A stretch of 64,000 bases of DNA, from positions 186,001-250,000 of the forward strand of contig NZ_JAHKKG010000003.1 in assembly GCF_018829635.1 (NCBI RefSeq). The letters run 5' to 3'. Positions 17,059 to 25,781 of this stretch are shown in pieces. Numbering within the stretch: position 1 is the stretch's first letter; each line of letters opens with the position of its first letter. This DNA is from Paractinoplanes bogorensis. GTDB taxonomy: Bacteria; Actinomycetota; Actinomycetes; Mycobacteriales; Micromonosporaceae. The translations under genes were made by a program, and so were the position numbers. Below the pieces are notes generated by a model, which did not search any database, was not told the DNA's origin, and was given only the letters and a program-made list of their open reading frames with translations.

Positions 17059-17220
17059 TCGCTTTTTCTGTCGCCGTTTTCATGATCGCGTTTTGGAGCA
17101 GCCACCACCTCCCCCACCCACCCGGGAGAGAGGGGCGACTCTAGACCGCGACGAGGAGACGGCGCGATCCCCCATGCCCTGTAACCGCCGAAACAGGCGG
17201 AAGAGCAGAGGAGTCACCAA

Positions 17221-18351
17221 ATGAAACGTTCCCTCGGAGCAACCGCCATAACCTGTCTTCTCCTCCTCTCGGCCTGCGGAAGCGGCGACTCGGGCGACGG
17301 CAGCACCGCGAGCGGCGGCGGCGACGGCCCCAAGCTCGTCTACTTCATGGCCCCCAACACCACCCCGACCCGCTACATCCAGCAGGACGGCCCCGCCTTC
17401 GAGAAGGCGATCAAGGCGCTCGACCCCAGCGTCGAGGTCAAGTTCGTCAACGCCGGCGGCGACTCCAACCAGCAGCTCGCCCAGGCCAACGCGGCGATCG
17501 CGGCCGGCGCCAAGGCCCTCGTGGTGGTGGCGGCCGACCCGAACACCAGCGCCGGCCTGCTGCAACAGGCCGAGCAGGCCCAGGTGCCGGTCATCGGCTA
17601 CGAGAACCCGCCGGTCAAGGGCAAGCTCTACGCCCAGGTCATCTTCGACCCCGAGAAGGTCGGCGAGCAGCAGGCCACCTACTTCGCCGAGCAGGTCAGC
17701 AGCGGCAAACTGGGCGCCAAGCCGGTCAAGATCTCCCGCCAGTACGGCAACAAGGGTGACGTCTACACCACCCAGATGCTCGCCGGGCAGAACAAGATCA
17801 TCGAGCCCCTGATCGCGAGCGGCGACATCCAGGTCGTCTGCGAGGACTACATCAAGGACTGGGCGCCCGACAACGCCACCAAGGCGACCGAGCAGTGCCT
17901 CACCAAGACGCAGAACGGGGTCAACGCGTTCTTCGGCTTCTACGACGGCATCACCGCCGGGATCATCGCGGCGCTCAAGGGCAAAAACCTCAAGCTTCCC
18001 GTGTACGGGGGACAGAACCCCGAACTCACCGGCCTGCAATACATGTTGACGGGTGACCAGCAGGACAACGTTCTGAAGGCGTTCTCGGTCGAGGCGGAAG
18101 GAGCGGCCAAGGTCGCGCTCGCCGCCATGAAGGGCGAGCAGCCGCCGGCCGACCTGGTCAAGGACACGATCGACAACGGTGCGATGCAGGTGCCGACGGC
18201 CAAGCTCGAGTCGACGCTGATCCACCTCGAGGACGGCAAGGACCCCGGTGACGCCGTGCAGAAGGCGGTCGACCTCGGCATCTTCACCTGGGCGCAGATC
18301 TGCGTGGGCCCGGCCGAGGGCACCGAGACCTGCAAGACCCGCAACAAGTAG
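17221..18351 (+). CDS. Ribose/xylose-type ABC substrate-binding lipoprotein
   Basis: Extracytoplasmic receptor of 376 residues with a lipoprotein signal (cleavage before Cys19, LLLSAC) and a Ser/Gly-rich linker. A type-I periplasmic-binding fold of the sugar-binding family follows (AFEKAIKALDPSVEVKFVNAGGDSNQQLAQANAAIAAGAKALVVVAADPN). A good AGAGGAG-like ribosome site precedes the ATG. ATPase and permease genes follow. Although it looks like a pentose or hexose receptor, its gene context (monooxygenase, CoA ligase) is unusual for a sugar, so the true ligand is open. Confidence 0.9.
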   Translation: MKRSLGATAITCLLLLSACGSGDSGDGSTASGGGDGPKLVYFMAPNTTPTRYIQQDGPAFEKAIKALDPSVEVKFVNAGGDSNQQLAQANAAIAAGAKALVVVAADPNTSAGLLQQAEQAQVPVIGYENPPVKGKLYAQVIFDPEKVGEQQATYFAEQVSSGKLGAKPVKISRQYGNKGDVYTTQMLAGQNKIIEPLIASGDIQVVCEDYIKDWAPDNATKATEQCLTKTQNGVNAFFGFYDGITAGIIAALKGKNLKLPVYGGQNPELTGLQYMLTGDQQDNVLKAFSVEAEGAAKVALAAMKGEQPPADLVKDTIDNGAMQVPTAKLESTLIHLEDGKDPGDAVQKAVDLGIFTWAQICVGPAEGTETCKTRNK

Positions 18352-18364
18352 CCGCTAGGGGAGA

Positions 18365-18388
18365 GGTGGCCGGCCCGCGCCGGCCACC
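18365..18388 (+). terminator. Intercistronic hairpin between receptor and ATPase genes
   Basis: GGTGGCCGGC and GCCGGCCACC form a perfect 10-bp stem with a 4-base loop, with no following T-run. The position, just after the receptor gene and before the ATPase ribosome site, fits an RNA stabiliser or partial terminator that raises receptor over transporter levels. Confidence 0.7.
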
Positions 18389-18404
18389 TTCCGGGGAGGA
18401 CACC

Positions 18405-19157
18405 ATGAGTCTGCTCGAGCTCACCAAGATCTCGAAACACTTCGGCGGCGTACGGGCCCTGCACGAGATCGACATGTCGGTGCACCCGGGCGAGGTCGTC
18501 GCGCTCATCGGCGACAACGGCGCCGGGAAGTCGACCCTGGTCAAGATCGTGTCCGGTGTGGAGTCGCCGGACACCGGCGAGATCCGGGTCCGCGGCGAGA
18601 GCGCCCGCCTGGTGTCACCCAAAGCGGCGGCCGACGCCGGCATCCGCACGGTGTTCCAGGACCTGTCCCTGTGCGACAACCTCGACGCCGTCCAGAATCT
18701 GTTCCTCGGCCAGGAGCGCTACGGCCCGATCTGGACGGGCCGCCGCATCCGCCGGCACGTCATGGAGGAACAGGCCCAGCGGATCCTCGAGTCGCTGTCG
18801 GTCAAACTGCGCTCGCTCAGCACCCCCGTCGTCGCCCTGTCCGGCGGCCAGCGGCAGGGCATCGCGATCTGCCGCGCGCTGATCAGCGACCCGGCCGTGG
18901 TCATCCTGGACGAGCCGACCGCCGCCCTCGGCGTCTCCCAGCGCGGCGAGGTGCTCGACCTGATCCACCGGCTGCGCGACCAGGGCCGCGGCGTGGTCGT
19001 CATCTCCCACGACATGAAGGACGTCCGCCAGGTCGCCGATCGGGTCGTGGTGCTGCGCCTGGGCACCAAGGTGGCCGAGTTCCGGCGCGGCGAATACACC
19101 CCGTCCGACCTGGTCAGCGCCATGACCGGCGCCCACGAGGAAGGTCCTGTTCAGTGA
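18405..19157 (+). CDS. ABC transporter ATPase (single nucleotide-binding domain)
   Basis: A 250-residue ATPase energising the importer. Walker A is GDNGAGKST (36-44), the signature is LSGGQRQG, Walker B is VVILDEPTA, and the switch His is in VVVISHD. It is a single-domain protein, unlike the duplicated ATPases of most ribose/xylose systems, matching the fructose (FrcA-like) type. The ATG follows a strong GGGGAGGA site; the stop overlaps the permease GTG by four bases. Confidence 0.93.
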   Translation: MSLLELTKISKHFGGVRALHEIDMSVHPGEVVALIGDNGAGKSTLVKIVSGVESPDTGEIRVRGESARLVSPKAAADAGIRTVFQDLSLCDNLDAVQNLFLGQERYGPIWTGRRIRRHVMEEQAQRILESLSVKLRSLSTPVVALSGGQRQGIAICRALISDPAVVILDEPTAALGVSQRGEVLDLIHRLRDQGRGVVVISHDMKDVRQVADRVVVLRLGTKVAEFRRGEYTPSDLVSAMTGAHEEGPVQ

Positions 19158-20359
19158 GCCTCACGACCACACCCACCTCCGCGCCGCCGGAGAGCCCCCG
19201 CAGCCCGGTCGCCCGGTTCATCGACGTGGCCGCGCGCGGGCACCGCAGCATTCCCGTGCTGGTCGTGCTGGCCATCATCTGGATCGTCTTCTACAGCCAG
19301 AGCCCGGCCTACCTGAGCTTCCGCAACATCACCAACCTGACACTGCAGATCGCCACCACCGCGATCCTCGCCCTGGGCGTGGTCTTCGTGCTGCTGGTCG
19401 GCGAGATCGACCTGTCGTCGGCCGTGCTTTCGGGTGTGTGCGCCGCCCTGGCCGCCGGCCTGGCCGTCAACAGCGGACTACCGCTGGGTCTGGCCATCGT
19501 GGTCGCGATCCTGGCCGGCATGGCCATCACCTTGATCGAGGCCCTGGTCATCACGTTCGGCGTGCCATCCCTGATCGTCACGCTCGGCGGCATGGTCATC
19601 CTCCAGGGCCTGATCCTGGTCGTGCTGCCACCCGAGTTCACCGTCAGCGTCGCCGGCACCCCGTTCGCCAAGATCGCGAGCACGGCCATCCCCGCCGGCA
19701 CGAGCTACCTGCTGGCCGCCGTAGCCACCCTCGCGTTCGCCGCCTACCGCCTCTACCAGTTCCGCGAACGCCTCTCCACCGGCACCCGCACCTCCCCGAT
19801 CGCGGTGCTCATCCCCGCGGTAGTGGCCGGCGTGGTCCTGTTCGGCGGCGTCTTCATCCTGACCCGCCAGCGCGGCCTGCCCATGCCGGTCCTGATCGTC
19901 GCCGTAATGCTGCTCATCGCTTGGTATTTCACGACGCAAACCCGATACGGCATTCACCTGTACGCCGTAGGTGGCGACCGGGAAGCAGCCCAAAGAGCAG
20001 GCGTTCCCGTACGCCGCATGGTCCTCTACTCCTTCCTCATCCTCGGTGCGTGCGCCGCGGTGGCCGGCATGATCGACGCCTCCCGCCAGCTGGGCGTCTC
20101 GGTGACGTCGGGCGGCGGCCCGTTGATGCTGAACGCGATCGCCGCCGCAGTGGTAGGCGGCACCAGCCTCTTCGGCGGCCGCGGCTCCATCTGGTCGGCA
20201 ATCCTGGGCGCCCTGGTAATAGGTTCCATCAGCAACGGCGTGCAGCTGCTGGGCCTGACCACCGAGGTCCAGTACTTCGCCACCGGCGCCGTCCTCATCA
20301 TCGCCGTAGCGGTAGACGTAGTGCTGACCCGCGGTTCCCTCTGGCCCGGGCGGCGCTGA
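19154..20359 (+). CDS. Ribose/xylose-type ABC transporter permease
   Basis: A 401-residue membrane protein with about ten hydrophobic segments. It contains SFRNITNLTLQIATTAILALGVVFVLLVGEIDLSSAV, the hallmark start of the RbsC/XylH family, and GGTSLFGGRGSIWSAILGALVIGSISNGVQLLG near the C-terminus. A longer loop around residues 200-225 resembles XylH. GTG 19154 overlaps the ATPase stop (GTGA), and the last base of its stop codon is the first base of the next start (TGATG). Translation of transporter and CoA ligase is therefore coupled. Confidence 0.93.
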   Translation: MSLTTTPTSAPPESPRSPVARFIDVAARGHRSIPVLVVLAIIWIVFYSQSPAYLSFRNITNLTLQIATTAILALGVVFVLLVGEIDLSSAVLSGVCAALAAGLAVNSGLPLGLAIVVAILAGMAITLIEALVITFGVPSLIVTLGGMVILQGLILVVLPPEFTVSVAGTPFAKIASTAIPAGTSYLLAAVATLAFAAYRLYQFRERLSTGTRTSPIAVLIPAVVAGVVLFGGVFILTRQRGLPMPVLIVAVMLLIAWYFTTQTRYGIHLYAVGGDREAAQRAGVPVRRMVLYSFLILGACAAVAGMIDASRQLGVSVTSGGGPLMLNAIAAAVVGGTSLFGGRGSIWSAILGALVIGSISNGVQLLGLTTEVQYFATGAVLIIAVAVDVVLTRGSLWPGRR

Positions 20360-23300
20360 TGCCCCCCACTCCCGACCCGGCCCCTACGGCCGGCCTCCCC
20401 GCCCAGCCCCAGGAGCCCAGCGCAGCCCCCGCGGCCGAGCCGCCCGACGGCGTGCCGACGCCCAGCGCGGCAGCGGTCAGTGGGTTGCGTGACGGCGTGT
20501 CGACGTTCAGCGCGGCGGCGGTCAGTGGGTTGCCCGACGGCGTGCCGACGCCCGGCGCGGCGGCGAGTAGCGGTCTGCCCGACTGGTTGCAGGCGCCCGG
20601 CGCGGCGGCGATGAGCGGGTTGCCCGGCGGGTTGCGGCCGCCCGGCGCGGCGGCGGTCAGTGGGTTGCCCGACGGCGTGCGGGCGCCCGGCGCGGCGGCG
20701 AGTAGCGGTCTGCCCGACTGGTTGCAGGCGCCCAGCGTGGTGGCGGTCAGCGGGTTGCCCGACGGTGTGCGGGTGCCCGACTCAGCGGCAAGTAGCGGGT
20801 TGCCCGACGGGTTGCAGGCGCCCGGTGCAGCGGCGATGAGCGAGTTGCCCGACGGCGTGCCGACGCCCGGCGCGGCAGCGAAAAGCGGGCTGCCCGATGA
20901 GGCGGCGATCCCCGGCGCGACAGCGATGGCCGGTCTGCCTGATGTGGCCGGGACCTCGGACGCGGCAACGGACTCGCGGCTTGCCGAGGCGGAGCCGGCG
21001 GTCTGGCGGCCCGATCCGGTTGCGGTTCGTGGCACCCGGATCGTGCGGTTCGCTCAGTGGCTGGTCGATCAGGGGCGGGCGCCGCTGGACGATGTGAGCG
21101 ACTATCGCGCGCTTCATGCGTGGTCGGTGAGCGAGCCGGGCGACTTCTGGGCGGCGGTGGCCGAGTTCTTCGCCGTCGACTGGGACGCGCAGCCGCGGAC
21201 GGCGCTGGCTGAGCGAACGATGCCCGGCACGGACTGGTTTCCCGGCGGAACGCTCAACTTCGGCCACCACCTGGTGCGCGCCGGTGCCGACGACCAGAAC
21301 GCGGTGGTCCTGGTCGGCGAGGGCGGCGTGCGCGAAACGCTCACCTACGCACAGTTACGCGAACAGTCGGCCGCCGTCGCCGGGCACCTGCGGGCACTCG
21401 GCGTCGAGCCGGGCGACCGGGTGGCGGCCTACTTGCCCAACTGCATCGAGGGCGTGGTCGCTTTCGTTGCCACCGCGATGGTCGGCGCCGTGTGGGCCCA
21501 GACCGGACTCGACTACGCAGCACCATCGGCCGCCGAACGGATGGCCCAGCTGTCACCGCGGATCCTGTTCGCCGGCACCGGCTACCGCTTCGGCGGCAAG
21601 GTCCACGACCGCCGCGCCGAGGCCCGCAAACTGCGCACTCTACTGCCCGGACTTGAGCACACGATAACCATCGAAACCGCCGGGCTGAGCGCAACGGACA
21701 ATGCCGGAGCCGCGCGTGTGAGCGACACGGTCACTGCCGGGACTGCGGGAATGAGCGCTACGGACAATGCCCAAACCGTTCATGTGAGCGATCCGCTCAC
21801 CGCGGTGACAGCGAACGCCGAGGCGAACGTCGCGCCCAATCCGGTGAGCGACGCGAACACCGCCGCGACCGATGGACTGAGCGATGCGGTCACTCATGGC
21901 GTGACCGGGTTGAGCGGCCCGAGAAGTGTTGGGTCTGCGGCGGTGAGCAGCACGGACAATCGCGGGATCGCGGGTGTGAGCGACACGGTCAATGCCGCGA
22001 CTGCACGACTGAGCGTTACGGACGACGCCGATGCCGCGCATGTGAGCAAGACGGTCGCCGTCGGGTCCGCGGGATTGAGCGTTACGGACAACGCCGAAGC
22101 CGCGCACGTGGGCGACACGAGCGGGACCTGGGCGGAGGCGCTCGCGGGGGAACCCGTACGGGGGAGCCTGTCTGTGGGGTTTGGGCATCCGTTGTGGGTG
22201 TTGTTCACGTCGGGGACTACCGGTAAGCCCAAGGGCATTGTGCATGGGCACGGCGGGGTGCTGCTCGAACAGCTCGTGTCGCCTGGGCTGCATATGGATC
22301 TGCGCGCTTCCGACGTTTTCTTCTGGTACACGACGCCCAACTGGATGATGTGGAACGCGCAAGTGTGTGGGCTTCTGCACGGGGCGACCATCGTGCTGTA
22401 CGACGGGCGGCCTACCTCGCCGGGGACGGATGCGCTCTGGCGGATTGTGGTCGATGAAAGCGTGACCGTTTTTGGGACCAGCCCGGGATATCTCGAAGCG
22501 TCGCAGAAGGCCGGGCTCGAACCGGGGGCCGGGGAACTGCGGATGGTCGGGGTCACCGGGTCGGTGCTGCCGGCCGGGTCGAACGCGTGGTTTCGGGCGG
22601 CGGTCAGCGATCGGGTTCAGTTGGGCTCGATGAGTGGCGGGACCGATATCTGCGGGATCTTTGTGTCCAGCGCGCCGAATACGCCGGTGTTCGACGGGGA
22701 GATCAGTGCGCCTGCGCTGGGGGCCGCGGTTGAGGTGTGGACCGTTGACGGGCAGCCGGCGGCGGACGGGGAAGCGGGGGAGATGGTGATCACCGCGCCT
22801 ATGCCGTCGATGCCGCTGCGGTTCTGGGACGACGCGGATGGCACAAAGCTGCGGGAGACGTATTTCGAGACGTTCCCGGGCGTGTGGCGGCACGGCGACC
22901 TGATCGAGCGGACCACCCGGGGCACCTACGTGATCCACGGACGGTCTGACGCGACCATCAACCGGCACGGGGTTCGGCTGGGGTCGGCCGAGATCTATGC
23001 GGCTGTGGCCGATCTGCCCGAGGTGGTCGACGCGCTCGTGGTCGGGGTCGAGGAGCCGGGCGGCGGGTACTGGATGCCGCTGTTCTTGGTGACGAAAAAC
23101 GATCTCGACGTGGAGAAGGTGCGCCAGGTGATCGCCGAGCGGGCCTCGCGCCGGCACGTGCCCGACGAAGTGATCGTGGTGGCGGGTTTGCCGCACACGC
23201 GTACGGGAAAGCGGCTCGAAGTTCCCGTCAAACGCATCCTGCAGGGGGCCGATCCGGCCCGGGTGATCGATCGGGGAGCCGTGGACGACTCGGCGGCCCT

Positions 23301-23379
23301 GGATGCGCTGATCGAGGTGGCCCGGGCACGACGGGGAGCCCTGCAACACCGCGGCACCGAGCGGGCGGGCAAGCTGTGA
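20359..23379 (+). CDS. Acetoacetyl-CoA synthetase-like ligase with two repeat insertions
   Basis: Adenylate-forming acid:CoA ligase. The conserved parts match acetoacetyl-CoA synthetases: VWRPDPVAVRGTRIVRFAQWL, DRVAAYLPNCIEGVVAF, the P-loop FTSGTTGKPKG (616-626), FFWYTTPNWMMWN, GSMSGGTDICG, GVWRHGDLIERT, GRSDATINRHGVRLGSAEIY and RTGKRLEVPVKRIL. The length of 1006 is about 350 more than the family norm. Residues 29-208 are twelve 15-residue repeats before the catalytic domain, and 441-590 are a second degenerate 22-residue repeat block. That block sits in the N-terminal subdomain, just before the SGGFGHPLW-type strand and the P-loop. ATG 20359 overlaps the permease stop. It probably activates a 3-oxo acid for CoA-dependent breakdown. 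Confidence 0.9.
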   Translation: MPPTPDPAPTAGLPAQPQEPSAAPAAEPPDGVPTPSAAAVSGLRDGVSTFSAAAVSGLPDGVPTPGAAASSGLPDWLQAPGAAAMSGLPGGLRPPGAAAVSGLPDGVRAPGAAASSGLPDWLQAPSVVAVSGLPDGVRVPDSAASSGLPDGLQAPGAAAMSELPDGVPTPGAAAKSGLPDEAAIPGATAMAGLPDVAGTSDAATDSRLAEAEPAVWRPDPVAVRGTRIVRFAQWLVDQGRAPLDDVSDYRALHAWSVSEPGDFWAAVAEFFAVDWDAQPRTALAERTMPGTDWFPGGTLNFGHHLVRAGADDQNAVVLVGEGGVRETLTYAQLREQSAAVAGHLRALGVEPGDRVAAYLPNCIEGVVAFVATAMVGAVWAQTGLDYAAPSAAERMAQLSPRILFAGTGYRFGGKVHDRRAEARKLRTLLPGLEHTITIETAGLSATDNAGAARVSDTVTAGTAGMSATDNAQTVHVSDPLTAVTANAEANVAPNPVSDANTAATDGLSDAVTHGVTGLSGPRSVGSAAVSSTDNRGIAGVSDTVNAATARLSVTDDADAAHVSKTVAVGSAGLSVTDNAEAAHVGDTSGTWAEALAGEPVRGSLSVGFGHPLWVLFTSGTTGKPKGIVHGHGGVLLEQLVSPGLHMDLRASDVFFWYTTPNWMMWNAQVCGLLHGATIVLYDGRPTSPGTDALWRIVVDESVTVFGTSPGYLEASQKAGLEPGAGELRMVGVTGSVLPAGSNAWFRAAVSDRVQLGSMSGGTDICGIFVSSAPNTPVFDGEISAPALGAAVEVWTVDGQPAADGEAGEMVITAPMPSMPLRFWDDADGTKLRETYFETFPGVWRHGDLIERTTRGTYVIHGRSDATINRHGVRLGSAEIYAAVADLPEVVDALVVGVEEPGGGYWMPLFLVTKNDLDVEKVRQVIAERASRRHVPDEVIVVAGLPHTRTGKRLEVPVKRILQGADPARVIDRGAVDDSAALDALIEVARARRGALQHRGTERAGKL
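20443..20982. repeat. 45-bp x 12 coding minisatellite (CoA ligase N-terminus)
   Basis: Twelve in-register 45-bp units encode variants of PDGVPTPGAAAVSGL. Two sub-types, PDGV(P/R)xP and PDWLQAP, alternate, which suggests duplication of larger multi-unit blocks after single-unit expansion. No stop or frameshift has entered. Confidence 0.95.
21679..22128. repeat. Degenerate ~66-bp coding repeat inside the CoA ligase
   Basis: About six diverged units related to AGLSATDNAGAARVSDTVTAGT fill 150 codons between the LEHTI strand and the P-loop region. The third and fourth units are the least regular. Base composition is less GC-skewed than in the N-terminal array, and the codons are more varied, so this block is probably older. 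Confidence 0.85.
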
Positions 23380-24026
23380 GCCGCCCGGGTTCCACCACGA
23401 GAGAGGTCCAGACCGAGCCGATGAACGCCGAGAACGACTGGCGGGAGTACGGGGAACTCGACTTCTCCCGGATCCTCGACGCCGCGCTGCACGCCTTCTA
23501 CGAGCACGGCTACCACGGCACCACGACGCGGGATCTGGCGCGCCGGTCGGGGCTGTCCGTGCCGGGGGTCTACCACTACTATCCGTCCAAACAGGACATC
23601 CTGTTCGACCTGATGAACGTCATCATCGACGAACTGCTCGAGCGCAGCAGACAGGCTCTGGCCTCGGCCGGGACAGGTCCGCGGGCGCAGTTCGACGCGC
23701 TGGTCGAGTCGCTGCTGCGGTTCCACATGTACCGGCGTACGGGAGCAACCGTCTCCACCGCCGAACTGCGCAGCCTCGAACCGGCCAACCGCGAGCGCTA
23801 CGTGGCCAAGCGCGACGAGCAGCAGCGCATGCTGGACCAGGTGATCCTCGACGGCGTACGGGAGGGGATCTTTTCGACGCCCTATCCGAAGGACGCCAGC
23901 CGGGCCATCGCGTCGCTCTGTGTGGGGGTGGCGTCGTGGTATCGGCCGGACGGGTCGCTGCCGGTCGAGGCGCTGCTCGAACGCTACCTGTCGATCGCAC
24001 GGTCGATCGTCGAGCGTGCGCCGTGA
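23376..24026 (+). CDS. TetR family transcriptional regulator
   Basis: A 216-residue repressor. The helix-turn-helix region is RILDAALHAFYEHGYHGTTTRDLARRSGLSVPGVYHYYPSKQDIL (about residues 32-76), followed by an all-helical ligand domain. It resembles regulators of acyl-CoA and steroid catabolism such as KstR2, whose ligands are CoA thioesters. The GTG at 23376 overlaps the ligase stop by four bases; an internal ATG at 23421 is an alternative start. It is encoded inside the operon it most likely controls, with the palindrome at 15251 as candidate site. Confidence 0.9.
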   Translation: MSRPGSTTREVQTEPMNAENDWREYGELDFSRILDAALHAFYEHGYHGTTTRDLARRSGLSVPGVYHYYPSKQDILFDLMNVIIDELLERSRQALASAGTGPRAQFDALVESLLRFHMYRRTGATVSTAELRSLEPANRERYVAKRDEQQRMLDQVILDGVREGIFSTPYPKDASRAIASLCVGVASWYRPDGSLPVEALLERYLSIARSIVERAP

Positions 24027-24718
24027 GGTCGGCCCTGATCACCGGAGCCTCGCGGGGGATCGGGCGGGGCATCGCGCTCGCGCTGGCCGCCCAGGGCTGG
24101 CGATTGACTTTGGTGGCCCGCGATCCCGTACGCCTGCAGGCAGTGGCCGACGAGATCGGCGGCGCTGATCGGGTGGTAGCCGTCGACCTCGCCGATCCCG
24201 GAGCGCCGGCCGCGATCATGGAAGAACAGGGTGATCTCGACGCGCTGATCCTGGCCGCGGGAGTGGGCTCGGCGGCGCCGCTCGACGGCTATCCGATGCG
24301 GCGGTTCGACAAGCAGTTCGCGTTGAACACCCGGGCGCCGTTCGAGCTGGTCAGCCTGGCTCTCCCCAAGTTGCGGGCCGCCCGCGGCGGTGGCCGGGTC
24401 ATCGCGCTCAGCTCGATCACCGGACTGCACGCGGAGCCCTCGCTGACCGCGTACGGGGCGAGCAAGGCGGCCCTCCTCGCGTTGTGCCGGGGGATCAACG
24501 CCGAGGAATCGGCACACGGAGTGACGGCGACCGCCATCGCGCCGGGTTATGTCGACACCGACATGAGCGCCTGGGTCCACGACACCGTGCCACCCGAGGC
24601 GATGATCCCGGTGGAGGACATCGCCCGGACGGTGACCACGCTGCTCGACCTGTCGGCCCGTACGGTGATCAACGAGATCGTGATGAGCCGCGCCGGCACC
24701 CCGGGATACCGGGCGTGA
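24023..24718 (+). CDS. Short-chain dehydrogenase/reductase
   Basis: A 231-residue NAD(P)-dependent oxidoreductase. TGASRGIG (7-14) binds the cofactor; the catalytic residues are the Ser pair at 130/131, Tyr144 and Lys148 (YGASK); IAPGYVDTDM completes the classical pattern. It may act as a 3-hydroxyacyl or alcohol dehydrogenase in the pathway. GTG 24023 overlaps the TetR stop and its own stop overlaps the next GTG, both by four bases. Confidence 0.92.
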   Translation: MRSALITGASRGIGRGIALALAAQGWRLTLVARDPVRLQAVADEIGGADRVVAVDLADPGAPAAIMEEQGDLDALILAAGVGSAAPLDGYPMRRFDKQFALNTRAPFELVSLALPKLRAARGGGRVIALSSITGLHAEPSLTAYGASKAALLALCRGINAEESAHGVTATAIAPGYVDTDMSAWVHDTVPPEAMIPVEDIARTVTTLLDLSARTVINEIVMSRAGTPGYRA

Positions 24719-25728
24719 GCGCCCTCGACGTGCGCGGTGTGCGCGCCTTCCTCGAGAGCGCGGGCGTGCCGGTTGCCGGGCCGCTGACCAGCACGCTGGT
24801 GAGCGGCGGACGGTCCAATTTGACGTACGAGGTCACCGACGGTCCCCACCGCTGGATCGTGCGCCGCCCGCCGCTGACCGGGCTCACGCCGTCGGCCCAC
24901 GACGTGGCGCGCGAATGGCGGGTCACCCAGGCCCTGCAGTACAGCGCGGTCCCGGTGCCGCCCGCGGTCGCACTGTGTGAGGACCCGTCGGTGATCGGGG
25001 CACCCTTCGCGGTGTCGGCCTTCGTCACCGGCCGTGTCGTGCGTACCCGGTCGCAGCTCGACCGGTTCACCGACCGTGAACTCGAATCGTGCGTGACCGA
25101 GCTGGTGCGGGTGCTGGCCGACCTGCACTCGCTCGACGTCCACGACGTGGGGCTGGGCGCGCTGGGCCGCCCCGACGGCTTCCTCGAACGCCAGGTGCGC
25201 CTCTGGTGGCGGCAGTGGACCGAGGTCAAGAGCCACGACCTGGCCGACGCCACGACCCTGCACGCCCGGCTGGTCTCCGCGCTGCCCGCCGCGAGCACCC
25301 ACATCGGCGTGGTGCACGGCGATTTCCGGATCGACAACACGCTGCTCGACAATGCCGACATCAGCAAGGTCCTGGCGGTGGTCGACTGGGAACTGGCCAC
25401 GGTCGGCGACGTGCTCACCGACATCGCGTTGATGTGCGTCTACCGCCAGCCGCAGCTCGACCCGATCCTCGGCCTCGACGCGGCCTGGGCCAGCGACCGC
25501 CTGCCCTCGGCCGACGCGATCGCCTCGGCCTATGCGCAGCGGCGCGGGATATCGCTCGACCATTGGCCGTTCTATCTGGCGCTGGCCAACTTCAAACTGG
25601 CCGTGATCGCGCAGGGGATCAGCTATCGCGCGGCCGACCGGGCCTCCGCCTCGGCCGAACAGGCCGTCCCCGAACTGCTGGCGGCCGGGCTGCGAGCGCT
25701 GGGGAAGCCGCCGGATCTTCCATCGTGA
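24715..25728 (+). CDS. APH-family phosphotransferase (acyl-CoA-catabolism-associated)
   Basis: A 337-residue kinase-fold protein of the aminoglycoside-phosphotransferase family. The nucleotide-binding start GGRSNLTYEV, the invariant Lys replaced by Arg in WIVRRPP, the catalytic loop HGDFRIDNTL (H201) and the metal-binding DWELATVGD are visible. Such proteins next to acyl-CoA dehydrogenases resemble the kinase part of human ACAD10/11, which phosphorylates 4-hydroxyacyl-CoA before elimination. With the divergent acyl-CoA dehydrogenase this is a plausible 4-hydroxy-acid route; antibiotic resistance is unlikely. GTG start, four-base overlap with the SDR gene; last gene of the operon. Confidence 0.85.
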   Translation: MSALDVRGVRAFLESAGVPVAGPLTSTLVSGGRSNLTYEVTDGPHRWIVRRPPLTGLTPSAHDVAREWRVTQALQYSAVPVPPAVALCEDPSVIGAPFAVSAFVTGRVVRTRSQLDRFTDRELESCVTELVRVLADLHSLDVHDVGLGALGRPDGFLERQVRLWWRQWTEVKSHDLADATTLHARLVSALPAASTHIGVVHGDFRIDNTLLDNADISKVLAVVDWELATVGDVLTDIALMCVYRQPQLDPILGLDAAWASDRLPSADAIASAYAQRRGISLDHWPFYLALANFKLAVIAQGISYRAADRASASAEQAVPELLAAGLRALGKPPDLPS

Positions 25729-25781
25729 CCTGACCGAAAGGTGGGCCGGGGCCGGGCGTGGCGATTCGTAGGGTGACGATT

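Noticed and set aside
19438..20358. Extension of the CoA ligase upstream into the permease gene
   Set aside because: The sequence there is a frame-shifted reading of the permease; the TGATG overlap gives a proper start at 20359.
20443..20982. 45-bp repeats as CRISPR or a separate repeat protein
   Set aside because: No spacers, and the frame continues unbroken from the ATG at 20359 into the CoA ligase catalytic domain.
24715..25728. Aminoglycoside resistance gene
   Set aside because: The APH fold is present, but the operon of acyl-CoA genes and the ACAD10/11-like context favour a catabolic kinase.
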